Below, piece after piece: positions 33,683 to 42,639 of a stretch of DNA of 64,000 nt. The notes beneath the pieces are model-generated. The model had not been told where the DNA came from. It did not search any database and was given only the letters and a program-made list of their open reading frames with translations. The first letter of the stretch is position 1. Each line of letters begins with the position of its first letter. Position numbers and translations under genes: made by a program. Origin of the DNA: Pseudonocardia sp. N23 (GTDB taxonomy: Bacteria; Actinomycetota; Actinomycetes; Mycobacteriales; Pseudonocardiaceae); contig NZ_BEGX01000057.1 of NCBI RefSeq assembly GCF_002583555.1, positions 62,001 through 126,000 on the forward strand, given 5' to 3'.

Positions 33683-33812
33683 TCGGGTCGCCGCCGCCCA
33701 CCGGGCTCCCCACGAGTGACGGGCGGCGACTTCCGCCGTCTTTTTACCCCTCCATGTCCCGCCACTCACGGGCGACAGGCATCCCGTTCGAGTGACGGAC
33801 AGTCACCAGGTG

Positions 33813-35288
33813 TCAGCCCAAGGTGAACGGGTCCCGGGTGCCGCCGGACAGTTCGACCCACACCGACTTGTTCTCGGTGTACTCGTTGACGGCCTCGATG
33901 CCGTTCTCCCGGCCCAGGCCCGAGCTCTTGTAGCCGCCGAACGGCACGCTGGGGGCGACGACCCGGTACGCGTTGATCCAGACCGAACCGGCCCGGATCT
34001 TCGCCGCGACGCGGTGCGCCCGGTGCACGTCCTTGGTCCAGACGGCGCCGGCCAGACCGTAGTTCGTGTCGTTGGCCAGCTTGATCGCCTCGTCCTCGGT
34101 GGTGAACGTGTAGGCCGACAGCACGGGCCCGAACACCTCCTCGCGCACGATCGTCGAGTCCGGCCCGACTCCGGTCAGCACGGTCGGCTGTACGAACAGC
34201 CCGCCGAGGCCGGTGTCGGCCGCGCCACCGTAGGCGACCGTCGCGCCCTCACCCTTGGCGGTCTCGAGGTAGCCGAGGACCTTCTCGTACTGCGGCCGGT
34301 TCGCGACCGGGCCCATCTCGGTGTCGGGGTCGTTGGGGTCGCCCAGCCGGATCCGTGACGCCCGCTCGGCCACCAGCCGCACCAGCTCGTCGTGCACCGA
34401 CTCGTGCACGATCAGCCGCGACCCGGCCATGCAGGTCTGGCCCGTCGCGGCGAAGACCCCGGCGACGAGCCCGTTGGACGCCGCCTCGAGGTCGGCGTCG
34501 GGGAACACGATCTGCGGGGACTTGCCGCCCAGCTCCAGGGTGACCTTGTTGAGGTTCTCCGCCGCGGCGTGCGCGACCGCGCGCCCGGTGGCCGTCGACC
34601 CGGTGAACGCGACCTTGTCGACGCCCGGGTGCCCGGCCAGGTGCGCGCCGACCTCACGCGACCTGCCCGTCACGACATTGACGACGCCCGCCGGGAAGCC
34701 GGCCTTCTCGAACAGCTCGGCCAGCCCGAGCGACGAGGCCGGGGCGTGCTCCGAGGGCTTGACGACGATCGTGCACCCGGCGGCCAGCGCGGGTGCGACC
34801 TTCCACGTCAGCAGCAGCAGCGGCGAGTTCCAGGGGGTGATCGCCGCGACCACACCGACCGGCTCGCGCCGGGTGTAGACGAGGAAGTTCGGGTTGGGCG
34901 ACGGGATCTGGCGGCCCTCGAGCTTGTCGGCGAGGCCCGCGTAGTAGTGGAACCAGCCGCCGAGGCCGTTGAGCTGGCCGATCATCTCGCGGTAGAGCTT
35001 GCCGGAGTCGTTGACCTCCAGCCTGGCCAGCCGGTCGGCGTTCTCGGCGATCAGGTCGCCGAGACGGCGCATCAACGCCGACCGCGCGAACCCGGTCAGC
35101 TCCCCCCACTCGCCGTCGAGTGCGGCGCGTGCCGCGGCGACCGCCGCGTCGACGTCGTCGGTGCCGCCGTCGGGGAGCACCGCCCACGGCGTGCCCGTGT
35201 AGGGGTTCTCCGACTCGAACGTCGCCCCCGAGATCGCGTCGACGGGTTTGCCGCCGATCACCATCCGGAAGTGCTCGAGATCCGCCAT
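33813..35288 (-). CDS. NAD(P)-dependent aldehyde dehydrogenase
   Basis: A 491-residue ALDH superfamily enzyme oxidising an aldehyde to the acid. Motifs: ITPWNSPLLLLTWKVAPALA (cofactor), FTGSTATGRAV, catalytic Glu in LELGGKSPQ, catalytic Cys in GQTCMAGSRL, and EEVFGPVLSAYTF. It resembles betaine/aromatic aldehyde dehydrogenases; the substrate is not deducible. ATG 35288 has GAGGAGGA upstream. The divergent flavin reductase gene starts 183 bp away, so both may belong to one oxidative pathway. Confidence 0.9.
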   Translation of the reverse strand: MADLEHFRMVIGGKPVDAISGATFESENPYTGTPWAVLPDGGTDDVDAAVAAARAALDGEWGELTGFARSALMRRLGDLIAENADRLARLEVNDSGKLYREMIGQLNGLGGWFHYYAGLADKLEGRQIPSPNPNFLVYTRREPVGVVAAITPWNSPLLLLTWKVAPALAAGCTIVVKPSEHAPASSLGLAELFEKAGFPAGVVNVVTGRSREVGAHLAGHPGVDKVAFTGSTATGRAVAHAAAENLNKVTLELGGKSPQIVFPDADLEAASNGLVAGVFAATGQTCMAGSRLIVHESVHDELVRLVAERASRIRLGDPNDPDTEMGPVANRPQYEKVLGYLETAKGEGATVAYGGAADTGLGGLFVQPTVLTGVGPDSTIVREEVFGPVLSAYTFTTEDEAIKLANDTNYGLAGAVWTKDVHRAHRVAAKIRAGSVWINAYRVVAPSVPFGGYKSSGLGRENGIEAVNEYTENKSVWVELSGGTRDPFTLG

Positions 35289-35471
35289 TGCACCGTCCTC
35301 CTCGACGTCGCCGGGCGTTCGGCGGCAACGCTACGAGACCCCGGCGGGCTCGGCCACGCCTGCGCGACGCGGATCGGCTCCGATCGCAATGACCGCCGTC
35401 ACACTCCGCCGACATCGTGGTGTGATGCTCTTCCATGGTCCCGGGACGTTCCGCCGCCTAGGGTTGATCGG

Positions 35472-35999
35472 GTGACGGACTCGCAGCCCAGGACAGGTGT
35501 GTCCCCCGATCCGGTCGACGCCGCAACCATGCGCGACGTGCTGGGTCATTTCGTGTCCGGGATCGTCGTCGTGACAGCGGCGGGCCCCGACGGACCGCTG
35601 GGCTTCACCTGTCAGTCGTTCGCGTCGCTGTCGCTGGACCCGCCGCTGGTGAACTTCTCCCCGGCCCGCTCGTCGTCGACGTGGCCGCGGATCCGGGAGG
35701 TCGGCCGCTTCTGCGTGAACGTCCTCGCCGCCGACCACCAGCACTACAGCGCCGGGTTCGCGCGCTCGGGCGTCGACAAGTTCGCGGGCGTGAGATGGGG
35801 CGCGGCGCCGTCCGGGGCACCGATCCTCGACGGTGTGAGCGCCTGGATCGACTGCGCGCTGGAGAACGAGTACGACGGCGGCGACCACACGATCGTCGTC
35901 GGCCGGGTCGGCGCCCTGGGTGCCGACGAGTCCCGCTCGCCGTTGCTGTTCCACCGCGGCGCCTACACCCTCGTCGCCGAGCCGGAGCAGGCCCGATGA
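35472..35999 (+). CDS. Flavin reductase family protein (HpaC-like)
   Basis: A 175-residue flavin reductase-like FMN-binding protein: DVLGHFVSGIVVVTA, GFTCQSFASLSLDPPLVNFS, FCVNVLAADHQ and HTIVVGRVGAL. Such proteins supply reduced flavin to two-component monooxygenases. No monooxygenase gene is adjacent. GTG start with a weak ribosome-binding site. The stop overlaps the next ATG (ATGA), so it is co-translated with the FMN reductase gene. Confidence 0.87.
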   Translation: MTDSQPRTGVSPDPVDAATMRDVLGHFVSGIVVVTAAGPDGPLGFTCQSFASLSLDPPLVNFSPARSSSTWPRIREVGRFCVNVLAADHQHYSAGFARSGVDKFAGVRWGAAPSGAPILDGVSAWIDCALENEYDGGDHTIVVGRVGALGADESRSPLLFHRGAYTLVAEPEQAR

Positions 36000-36541
36000 G
36001 CCCGGTGCTGGTGGGGCTCGTCGGCGGCCCGGACGTCGGTGGCCGGACCACGACCGCCGTCGAGGGCATCCTCGCGGGGGCGGCGAAGGCGGGGGCGACG
36101 ACGTCGCTGCTGGAGATCAGCCAGGTCACCCAGGACGAGATCGCGGCGGCGTTCGAGGCCGCCGACGGTGTCGTGCTCGGCAGCCCGGTCTACCGGGCGT
36201 CATTCAGCGCACTGCTGCGCACGGCCCTGGAGGGCTGCGAGCGCGGCCGCTGGGGCGAGAAGACCGCGCCGCTGCAGGGCAAGGTGGCCGCAACGGTGCT
36301 GACGGGCGCGAGCGCGCACCACTTCCTCGCGGTGAACGACCTGCGCAACGTGCTGGCGTCGTTCTTCGCGGTCCAGGTGCTCTCACCCGGCCTGTACGTC
36401 GACCACGCCGGCTACGTCGACCGCACGATGCTGACCGAGGACACTGCGACGCTCGCCGCCGCGCACGGCGCCGCGCTGGCCGACCTCGCCCGCGCGGTGC
36501 GCGGATCCGCTGCGCTGCAGGCGATCACCCCGCAGGTCTGA
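35996..36541 (+). CDS. NADPH-dependent FMN reductase-like flavodoxin-fold protein
   Basis: A 181-residue flavodoxin-fold protein: VLVGLVGGPDVGGRTTTAVE (FMN phosphate loop; typical GSxxxxSxT is altered to GGPDVGGRTT), ADGVVLGSPVYRASFSALL and TGASAHHFLAVNDLRNVLAS. It matches the SsuE/MsuE type of NAD(P)H:FMN reductases. Coupled to the flavin reductase gene by a 4-bp overlap. Presumably it supplies reduced FMN to an unlinked oxygenase. Confidence 0.83.
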   Translation: MSPVLVGLVGGPDVGGRTTTAVEGILAGAAKAGATTSLLEISQVTQDEIAAAFEAADGVVLGSPVYRASFSALLRTALEGCERGRWGEKTAPLQGKVAATVLTGASAHHFLAVNDLRNVLASFFAVQVLSPGLYVDHAGYVDRTMLTEDTATLAAAHGAALADLARAVRGSAALQAITPQV

Positions 36542-36556
36542 CCACCTCCGGAGCGA

Positions 36557-36603
36557 ACGAACGGCACAGTGCCGCAACCGAGTTGCGCGACGGTGCCGTT
36601 CGT
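36557..36603. repeat. Palindromic intergenic element between convergent genes
   Basis: Arms ACGAACGGCAC (36557-36567) and GTGCCGTTCGT (36593-36603) enclose a second palindrome CGCAAC-CGA-GTTGCG. It shares the layout and much sequence with the element at 11747-11798. Lying between two converging genes, it likely acts as a bidirectional terminator. Confidence 0.65.
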
Positions 36604-36608
36604 GCAGG

Positions 36609-39068
36609 TCAGGGCGCGGCGGCCAGGGCCCGGACCGTAGCCGCGTCGGGGGCGCGGAGAGCCCGGTCCGCGAGTTCCGCGGCGGCCGCGACGTCGATCT
36701 CCCGGACCGACTGCTTCACGCCTGCGACGGCCGGGGCCGCGACGCTGAGCTCGCGGACCCCCAGCCCCACCAGCAGCGCCGCGGCGGCGGGGTCGGCGGC
36801 GACCTCCCCGCAGACGGCGACGAGGACGTCCTCGCCCGCTCCGCGGCACGTGGCCGCGACCAGCGCGAGCACCGCGGGATCGAGCGGGTCGGCCAGGGCG
36901 GTGACTGCGTCGTTGCCGCGTTCGGCCGCGAGCGTGTACTGGGTGAGGTCGTTGGTGCCGATGGACAGGAAGTCGACGTGCGGCGCGAACGCCGCCGCCC
37001 GCAGGGCCGCGGCGGGGACCTCGACCATCATCCCCACCTGCAGGTCCGTGGGCCGGCCACGACCCTCGGCCGCGATCGCGGAGTCCAGCGCCGCCCGTGC
37101 GGCGAGTAGTTCGTCGACGGTGGTGACCATCGGGAACATGATGCTGACCGGCGTCGTGTGCGCGGTGCGCACGATCGCGCGCAGCTGGGTGGCGAACAGG
37201 TCCGGGGCGCGCAGCGCGAGCCGCAGCCCCCGGACCCCGAGGAACGGGTTGGCCTCGGCCGGGGCCGGCACGTAGGGCAGCGGCTTGTCGCCGCCGACGT
37301 CGAGGGTGCGTAGCGTGATCCGGCGGCCGCCCAGGGCGGCGGCGACGTCGCGGTAGGCCGATTCCTGCTCGTCGATGCCGGGGGCGTCGCCGCGGCCGAG
37401 GAACAGGAACTCGGTGCGGACCAGGCCGGCGAGGTCGGCACCGGTGGCGGCCGCGACGTCGGCAGCCGATCCGGCGTTGACACCGACGAGCACGCCGACG
37501 CCGTCGCGGGTGACCGCCGGTTCCGTGGCGCGGGCGCGGGCGGCGCGGTCGCGTCCGGCGGCCGCGGCGGCGCGGGCGGCGAACCGGTCGGCCTGCTCCG
37601 GTGTCGGGTCGAGGAGCACCTCCCCGGTGGCGCCGTCGATCGCGACGACGGTGCCCGCGGCGACGTCGAGAACGTCTGCGCCCGCCCCGACCACCGCCGG
37701 GATCGCCTTGGCGCGCAGCAGGATCGCGGCATGCGCGGTCGGGCTGCCCGCGGCGAGGACGACACCGGTGACGCGCGCGGGGTCGAGCCCGGCGGCGCCG
37801 GCCGGGGTGAGGTCGGTGGCGACGAGGATGCCGTCGCCCGGTGCCGCGGCGGGCGCGGGTGCGCCGGTGAGGGCGCGCAGCACCTCCTCGCCGACGGCGC
37901 GGACGTCGGCGGCGCGGGCGCGCAGGTACTCCCCCGGCAGCACGGCGAACCGGTCGGCCGCGGCGGTGACCGCGTCGGCCCACGCCCGGCCCGCGCCGCG
38001 GCCCGCCGTGATGCCGGTGTGGGCCGCATCGAGCAGGTCGGGGTCGTCGAGGAGAGCGAGGTGGGCGTCGAAGATCGTGGCCTCGCCTGCGGCCCCGGTC
38101 GCAGCGGTGCGGGCCCGGGTCGTCTCGATCGAGGCGGCGGCGTCGGCGAGGGCGCGGCCGAGCGCGGCGCGCTCGGCGGCCGGGTCGCCCGCCGGGGTGT
38201 CGGGGACGTCGACGGCGACGGCGCGCAGGGGCCGGGCGGGGCCGACGGCGATCCCGGGCGAGGCCCCGAGCGGACGGGCGGGCGGTCGCGTCACGACGGG
38301 GTGCACGGGTCGCGTCGCGGGGCCGGCGGTGAGGCCCGCGTCCGCGGCCGCGGCCACCACCCGGTCGACGGCCGTCGCGGCGTCGGGACCCGTCGCCCCG
38401 ATCTCGACGGTGTGCCCGGCGAGCGCGCCGAGAGCGGCGAGCCGCGACAGGCTCGCGACCGGGGCCCAGTCCGAGCGGGTGGTCGTGTTGCGGGCGCGGA
38501 CGTCGGCGTCGAGCCCACGCACCGCGCCGACCAGGCGTGACGCCGGACGTGCGTGCAGGCCGTGCGGGTCGGTGAGGGTGAGCGAGACGGTGGGGGCGGT
38601 CGGGTCGGCGTACCCGGAGTCGGTCGGGGCGTCGACCGCCGCGCCGCCGAGCTGCGCGGTCTTCGCGGCCAGCGCACCGCTCGCCTCGGCGGCGACGCCG
38701 GCCCGGTCCGCGCCGCCCGCCGCCGTCACGACGGCCGCGACCAGCCCCTCGACCAGCGGTGCCGCGCACAGTGCCACCCGACCGGCGACGTCGGGGTCGA
38801 GCATCTCCAGTGCCAGCTCGGCCGAGAGCACGGCGCTGCCCAGGTCCATCAGGACGACGACGCCCGCTCCCGCGTCGGCGGCCTCGACCGCCGCCATGAT
38901 CGCGGCCGCGTCGGTGCCGAAGGTGGTCTCGTCGAGGCCTGCGGCGACCTCGATCGGCGGGCCGCCGTCGTGCACCATCTCCCGGGCCAGCGCGACCGCG
39001 GCCTCGGCCAGCGCCCGGCTGTGGGAGACGACGACGATCCCGACGAGCGCCCCGGTCGGCCCGCTCAC
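36609..39068 (-). CDS. dhaM: DhaM-type fusion: EIIA(Man)-like, HPr and complete PTS enzyme I
   Basis: An 819-residue phosphotransferase that passes phosphate from PEP to the DhaL-bound ADP. Residues 1-130 are DhaM (active His16 in VVSHSRAL; LMDLGSAVLSAELALEM). Residues ~160-248 are HPr (active His172 in DPHGLHARPAS). Residues ~265-819 are enzyme I, with active His446 in GSPTAHAAILLRAKA, TEFLFLGR, FLGVRGLRLAL, LSIGTNDLTQY and catalytic Cys in AVCGEVAADP. E. coli DhaM has only part of EI; here EI is complete, so the operon carries its own full PEP relay. GTG start overlaps the dhaL stop. Confidence 0.92.
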   Translation of the reverse strand: MSGPTGALVGIVVVSHSRALAEAAVALAREMVHDGGPPIEVAAGLDETTFGTDAAAIMAAVEAADAGAGVVVLMDLGSAVLSAELALEMLDPDVAGRVALCAAPLVEGLVAAVVTAAGGADRAGVAAEASGALAAKTAQLGGAAVDAPTDSGYADPTAPTVSLTLTDPHGLHARPASRLVGAVRGLDADVRARNTTTRSDWAPVASLSRLAALGALAGHTVEIGATGPDAATAVDRVVAAAADAGLTAGPATRPVHPVVTRPPARPLGASPGIAVGPARPLRAVAVDVPDTPAGDPAAERAALGRALADAAASIETTRARTAATGAAGEATIFDAHLALLDDPDLLDAAHTGITAGRGAGRAWADAVTAAADRFAVLPGEYLRARAADVRAVGEEVLRALTGAPAPAAAPGDGILVATDLTPAGAAGLDPARVTGVVLAAGSPTAHAAILLRAKAIPAVVGAGADVLDVAAGTVVAIDGATGEVLLDPTPEQADRFAARAAAAAGRDRAARARATEPAVTRDGVGVLVGVNAGSAADVAAATGADLAGLVRTEFLFLGRGDAPGIDEQESAYRDVAAALGGRRITLRTLDVGGDKPLPYVPAPAEANPFLGVRGLRLALRAPDLFATQLRAIVRTAHTTPVSIMFPMVTTVDELLAARAALDSAIAAEGRGRPTDLQVGMMVEVPAAALRAAAFAPHVDFLSIGTNDLTQYTLAAERGNDAVTALADPLDPAVLALVAATCRGAGEDVLVAVCGEVAADPAAAALLVGLGVRELSVAAPAVAGVKQSVREIDVAAAAELADRALRAPDAATVRALAAAP

Positions 39069-39694
39069 GCCAGTGCGTCGGCGGCGGCCGCCACGAGCAG
39101 CGTGACCGACGTGGCGCCCGGGTCCTGGTGCCCGACGCTGCGTTCGCCCAGGTAGCTGGCGCGGCCCTTGCGGGCGACGAGCGGGATGGTCGCGTCGCGG
39201 CCCGCCTCGGCGGCAGCGGTCGCCGCCCGCAGCGACTCCCCCAGCGGGTCGCCGTCGGCCAGCGCCGCATCGAGCGCGTCGACGGCGGGGGCGAGCGCGT
39301 CGAACATCGTCTTGTCGCCCGCCTCGGCCTTGCCACGGGCCACGATTCCCTCCAGACCCGCCCGCAACGCCTTGGCGAAGGCGGGGCCGTCGAGCTCGGT
39401 GACCTCGCCCGAGGCGGTGGCGACGCGCAGGAAGAACGTGCCGTAGAGCGGCCCGCTCGCCCCGCCGACGGTGCTGACCAGCGTCATCCCGACCTTCTTG
39501 AACAGGGCGGCGGCACCGGGCTGTGGTTCCGCGTCGAGGGCGGCGACGACGGCGGTCATGCCGCGGTCGAGGTTCGAGCCGTGGTCGGCGTCGCCGATCG
39601 CGGCGTCCAGCCGGGTCAGCTCGTCACGGTGGGAGTGGACGGCGACCGCGAAGCGGCGGACCCACTCCTCGAGCCGGCCGAGTGTCGCGCTCAT
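39065..39694 (-). CDS. dhaL: Dihydroxyacetone kinase subunit DhaL (ADP-binding)
   Basis: A 209-residue DhaL/DAK2 domain. The Asp/His nucleotide-magnesium motif [50 protein letters not shown], and [19 protein letters not shown] are all as in the family. It holds ADP that is rephosphorylated by DhaM and transfers phosphate to DhaK-bound dihydroxyacetone. ATG overlaps the dhaK stop (ATGA) and its own stop overlaps dhaM. Confidence 0.93.
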   Translation of the reverse strand: MSATLGRLEEWVRRFAVAVHSHRDELTRLDAAIGDADHGSNLDRGMTAVVAALDAEPQPGAAALFKKVGMTLVSTVGGASGPLYGTFFLRVATASGEVTELDGPAFAKALRAGLEGIVARGKAEAGDKTMFDALAPAVDALDAALADGDPLGESLRAATAAAEAGRDATIPLVARKGRASYLGERSVGHQDPGATSVTLLVAAAADALA

Positions 39695-40692
39695 GCACCC
39701 CACCGCAGTCCGGGCGTGGTGACCGGCGCGTCCCACAGCCGGACCAGCTCGTCGTCGGCCTTCAACAGTGTGACCGAGCAGCCCGCCATCTCCAGGCTCG
39801 TGATGTAGGGCCCGACGAGCGAGCGGGCGATGCGCACGTTCGCCTTCTCCAGCAGCGCGGCGACCTCGGCGTACATGAGGTACAGCTCCAGCAGCGGGGT
39901 GCCGCCCATTCCGTTGACGAAACAGATGACGCCGTCCGGGCCGGTGAAGTCCAGGTCGTGCAGGACCGGCTCGACGAGCATCGCCGCGATCTCGCGGGCC
40001 GGCGCGACCGGCACCCGGCGCCGGCCCGGCTCCCCGTGGATGCCGATGCCGATCTCCATCTGGTCGTCGGGGAGGTCGAACGTGGGCTGCCCGGCAGCAG
40101 GCACGGTGCACGACGTGAGCGCCATCCCCATGCTGCGACCGTTGCCGTTGACCTTGCGCGCCAGCGCGGCGACGGCGGCGAGGTCGCGGCCCTCGTCGGC
40201 GCCCGCACCGACGATCTTCTCCAGCAGCACCGTGACACCGACCCCCCGGCGGCCCGCGGTGTAGAGGCTGTCCTGGACGGCGACGTCGTCGTCGGTGACG
40301 ACCGACAGGACCTCGACGCCCGTCTCGGCGCCGGCCAGCTCGGCCGCCATCTCGAAGTTCATGACGTCGCCGGTGTAGTTCTTGACGATGTGCAGGACGC
40401 CGGCGCCGCCGTCGACGCCTCTGGTGGCCTCGACCATCTGGTCGGGCACCGGGGAGGTGAACACCTCGCCCGCGCACGCGGCGTCGAGCATCCCGGGGCC
40501 GACGAAGCCGCCGTGCATCGGCTCGTGGCCGGACCCGCCGCCGGAGATCAGCCCGACCTTGCCGCGCACCGGGGCGTCGCCGCGGTAGACGATCCGGTTC
40601 GTGTGGTCCACCCGCAGCTCCGGGTGGGCGGCGTCCATGCCGCGCAACGCCTCGGCGACGACGTCGGCCGGATCGTTGATGAGCTTCTTCAT
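39691..40692 (-). CDS. dhaK: Dihydroxyacetone kinase subunit DhaK
   Basis: A 333-residue substrate-binding subunit. [38 protein letters not shown] and the His that covalently holds dihydroxyacetone in [11 protein letters not shown] are present, with [13 protein letters not shown] near the end. Start ATG 40692 is supported by GGAGGG. First gene of dhaKLM; the product dihydroxyacetone phosphate enters glycolysis. Control by the divergent IclR regulator is likely. Confidence 0.93.
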   Translation of the reverse strand: MKKLINDPADVVAEALRGMDAAHPELRVDHTNRIVYRGDAPVRGKVGLISGGGSGHEPMHGGFVGPGMLDAACAGEVFTSPVPDQMVEATRGVDGGAGVLHIVKNYTGDVMNFEMAAELAGAETGVEVLSVVTDDDVAVQDSLYTAGRRGVGVTVLLEKIVGAGADEGRDLAAVAALARKVNGNGRSMGMALTSCTVPAAGQPTFDLPDDQMEIGIGIHGEPGRRRVPVAPAREIAAMLVEPVLHDLDFTGPDGVICFVNGMGGTPLLELYLMYAEVAALLEKANVRIARSLVGPYITSLEMAGCSVTLLKADDELVRLWDAPVTTPGLRWGA

Positions 40693-40850
40693 CGTGGGCC
40701 CTCCGTTGGGCGCGACCGGGTCTGGCGGCACGTGCGGATCACCGTGAATGTATTTCGACTATGCCGAACGCGCATCGGAAGCTACGCTCACCCGCGGAGC
40801 CGGGCAAGAGTCCGTCCAGGGAATCCGCGACGACGAGGCGGGAGGACCGC
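40693..40850. promoter_or_regulatory. Divergent dhaK/iclR promoter region with candidate operator
   Basis: The 158-bp gap holds TTCG-ACTATGC-CGAA (40754-40768), a palindrome of the kind bound by IclR regulators, in a locally A/T-richer stretch about 60 bp before the dhaK start. Confidence 0.4.
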
Positions 40851-41645
40851 GTGATCCAGTCCGTCGACCGCGCCGTCCGCATCCTGACCGCGCTGCAGGG
40901 CGCACGCCGGATGGGTCTCGGAGAGCTCGCCACCCAGCTGGAGCTCGCGCCGTCGACGGTGCACGGCATCGTCCGCACCCTGCTCGACCACGGGATGATC
41001 GCCCAGGAACGCGACTCCGGCCGCTACCGCCTCGGCCCCGCCACGCTGCGGCTGGGCAACGTCTACCTCGACACCCTGGAGCTACGCTCCCGCTCGGTGC
41101 CCTGGGCCGAGGACCTCGCGGCCCGCACCGGTATGGCCGTACGCACGGCCGTCCCGCTCGCGGGCTCCGACCGCGATGTCCCCGAGCGCGAGATCATCGT
41201 CGTCGCCCACGAGCCCCGGCCCGGCGGCGGTCGCCAGATGAACGAGGTCGGGATCGTCGTCCCCGCCCACGCGTGCGCCCTCGGCAAGGCGCTGCTGGCG
41301 TTCGACGACACCGCCTTCCCGGAGGCGGACACGTTGCGCAGCATGACCGGCGAGACCGTGACCGACCTCGCGCGGCTGCGCGCCGAGCTGGCCGCCGTGC
41401 GCGCCGCGGGCATCGCGACCGAGGCCGAGGAGGCCGTGCTCGGCGAGTACGGCGTCGCCGCCCCGGTCGGCGACCACAGCGGCGCCGTCGCGGGGGCGAT
41501 CGGGCTCGTGGTTCCGCAGACCGGCTGGCCGCTCGACCCCGCCGCCACCGACGCCCTGCGCGCCGCCGCCCGCAGCATCTCCCGCGAGCTGGGCGCCGCC
41601 TCCTGGCCACCGGTCATCACCGAGCGACCGGCGGCGAGCGCGTGA
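40851..41645 (+). CDS. IclR-family transcriptional regulator
   Basis: A 264-residue protein with an N-terminal winged helix (IQSVDRAVRILTAL; LGELATQLELAPSTVHGIVR; RDSGRYRLGPATLRLG) and the IclR effector domain ending AIGLVVPQTGWPL and RSISRELGA. GTG 40851 is chosen for GGAGG 5 nt upstream; an in-frame ATG at 40761 would overlap the operator region. Divergent from dhaKLM and overlapping an aldo/keto reductase gene, so it likely controls triose/glycerol metabolism genes. Confidence 0.87.
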   Translation: MIQSVDRAVRILTALQGARRMGLGELATQLELAPSTVHGIVRTLLDHGMIAQERDSGRYRLGPATLRLGNVYLDTLELRSRSVPWAEDLAARTGMAVRTAVPLAGSDRDVPEREIIVVAHEPRPGGGRQMNEVGIVVPAHACALGKALLAFDDTAFPEADTLRSMTGETVTDLARLRAELAAVRAAGIATEAEEAVLGEYGVAAPVGDHSGAVAGAIGLVVPQTGWPLDPAATDALRAAARSISRELGAASWPPVITERPAASA

Positions 41646-42601
41646 GCGCGCGACTGGGCATCGGGCTCGCGGCCGTCGCGCGGCCCGCCTACATCACCTC
41701 CGGCCGCGACGCCGACCTCGGGACGCACCGCGACGTCGAGACGCTGCGGGACCGCACCTGGCAGGTGCTCGACGCCGCGGTCGCCTGCGGGGTCGACTAC
41801 ATCGACGTCGCCCGCTCCTACGGCCGCGCCGAGGAGTTCCTCGCGGGCTGGCTCGACGCCCACCCCGGCGCCGCCGTCGAGGTCGGGTCGAAGTGGGGCT
41901 ACCGCTACGTCGGCGACTGGCGCACCGACGCAGCCGTCCACGAGGTCAAGGACCACTCGATCACCGCGTTCACCACGCAGCTCGCGCTCACCCGCGCCAC
42001 GCTCGGGCCGCGGTTCGACGTCTACCACGTGCACTCGGCGACGCTGGAGACCGGCGTCCTGGCCGACACGTCCCTGCACACCCAGATGGCGGCGCTGCGC
42101 GACGAGGGCGTCCGCGTCGGGATCTCGACGTCCGGGCCCCGGCAGGCCGACGCGATCCGGCGTGCCCTGGAGATCCACGTCGGGGGGCGGGCGTTGTTCA
42201 CGTCCATCCAGTCGACGTGGAACGTGCTCGAACCCTCGGCGGGCCCGGCACTGGCCGAGGCCGCGGGCGCGGGTGCGCGGGTGATCGTGAAGGAACCCGT
42301 GGCCAACGGCCTGCTCGCACCCGGTGGGCAGGACGGCTCCCCCGCCGCGGCCAAGGCGGCCGCGCTCGCCGCGAAGGCCGGCATCGGGGTCGACCGGCTC
42401 GCCATCGCCGTCGCCATGGCCCGGCCGTGGGCCTGGCGCGTCCTGTCCGGCGGCGTCGACGGCGCGCAGGTGCGCAGCAACGCGGCCGCGGCGAACGTCG
42501 ACCTGCGGGTCGTCGACACCGCTGTCCTCGAGGAGCTCTCGGACCTGGCCCAGCCGGCCGAGGAGTACTGGGCGGCACGCTCGGCGCGCGCCTGGAGCTG
42601 A
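41642..42601 (+). CDS. Aldo/keto reductase
   Basis: A 319-residue AKR-superfamily NAD(P)H oxidoreductase. Catalytic Tyr in IDVARSYGRAEEFL, Lys in VGSKWGYRYVG and His in YHVHSATLE; the barrel C-terminus has VIVKEPVANGLLAPGG. GTG start overlaps the IclR stop by 4 bp. Context beside dhaKLM suggests a small hydroxy-aldehyde or ketone substrate such as glyceraldehyde or dihydroxyacetone, which is inference. Confidence 0.88.
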   Translation: MSARLGIGLAAVARPAYITSGRDADLGTHRDVETLRDRTWQVLDAAVACGVDYIDVARSYGRAEEFLAGWLDAHPGAAVEVGSKWGYRYVGDWRTDAAVHEVKDHSITAFTTQLALTRATLGPRFDVYHVHSATLETGVLADTSLHTQMAALRDEGVRVGISTSGPRQADAIRRALEIHVGGRALFTSIQSTWNVLEPSAGPALAEAAGAGARVIVKEPVANGLLAPGGQDGSPAAAKAAALAAKAGIGVDRLAIAVAMARPWAWRVLSGGVDGAQVRSNAAAANVDLRVVDTAVLEELSDLAQPAEEYWAARSARAWS

Positions 42602-42639
42602 CGGCCCGGCCGGGGCGGCCTCGTGGTGGACTGTCGCCC

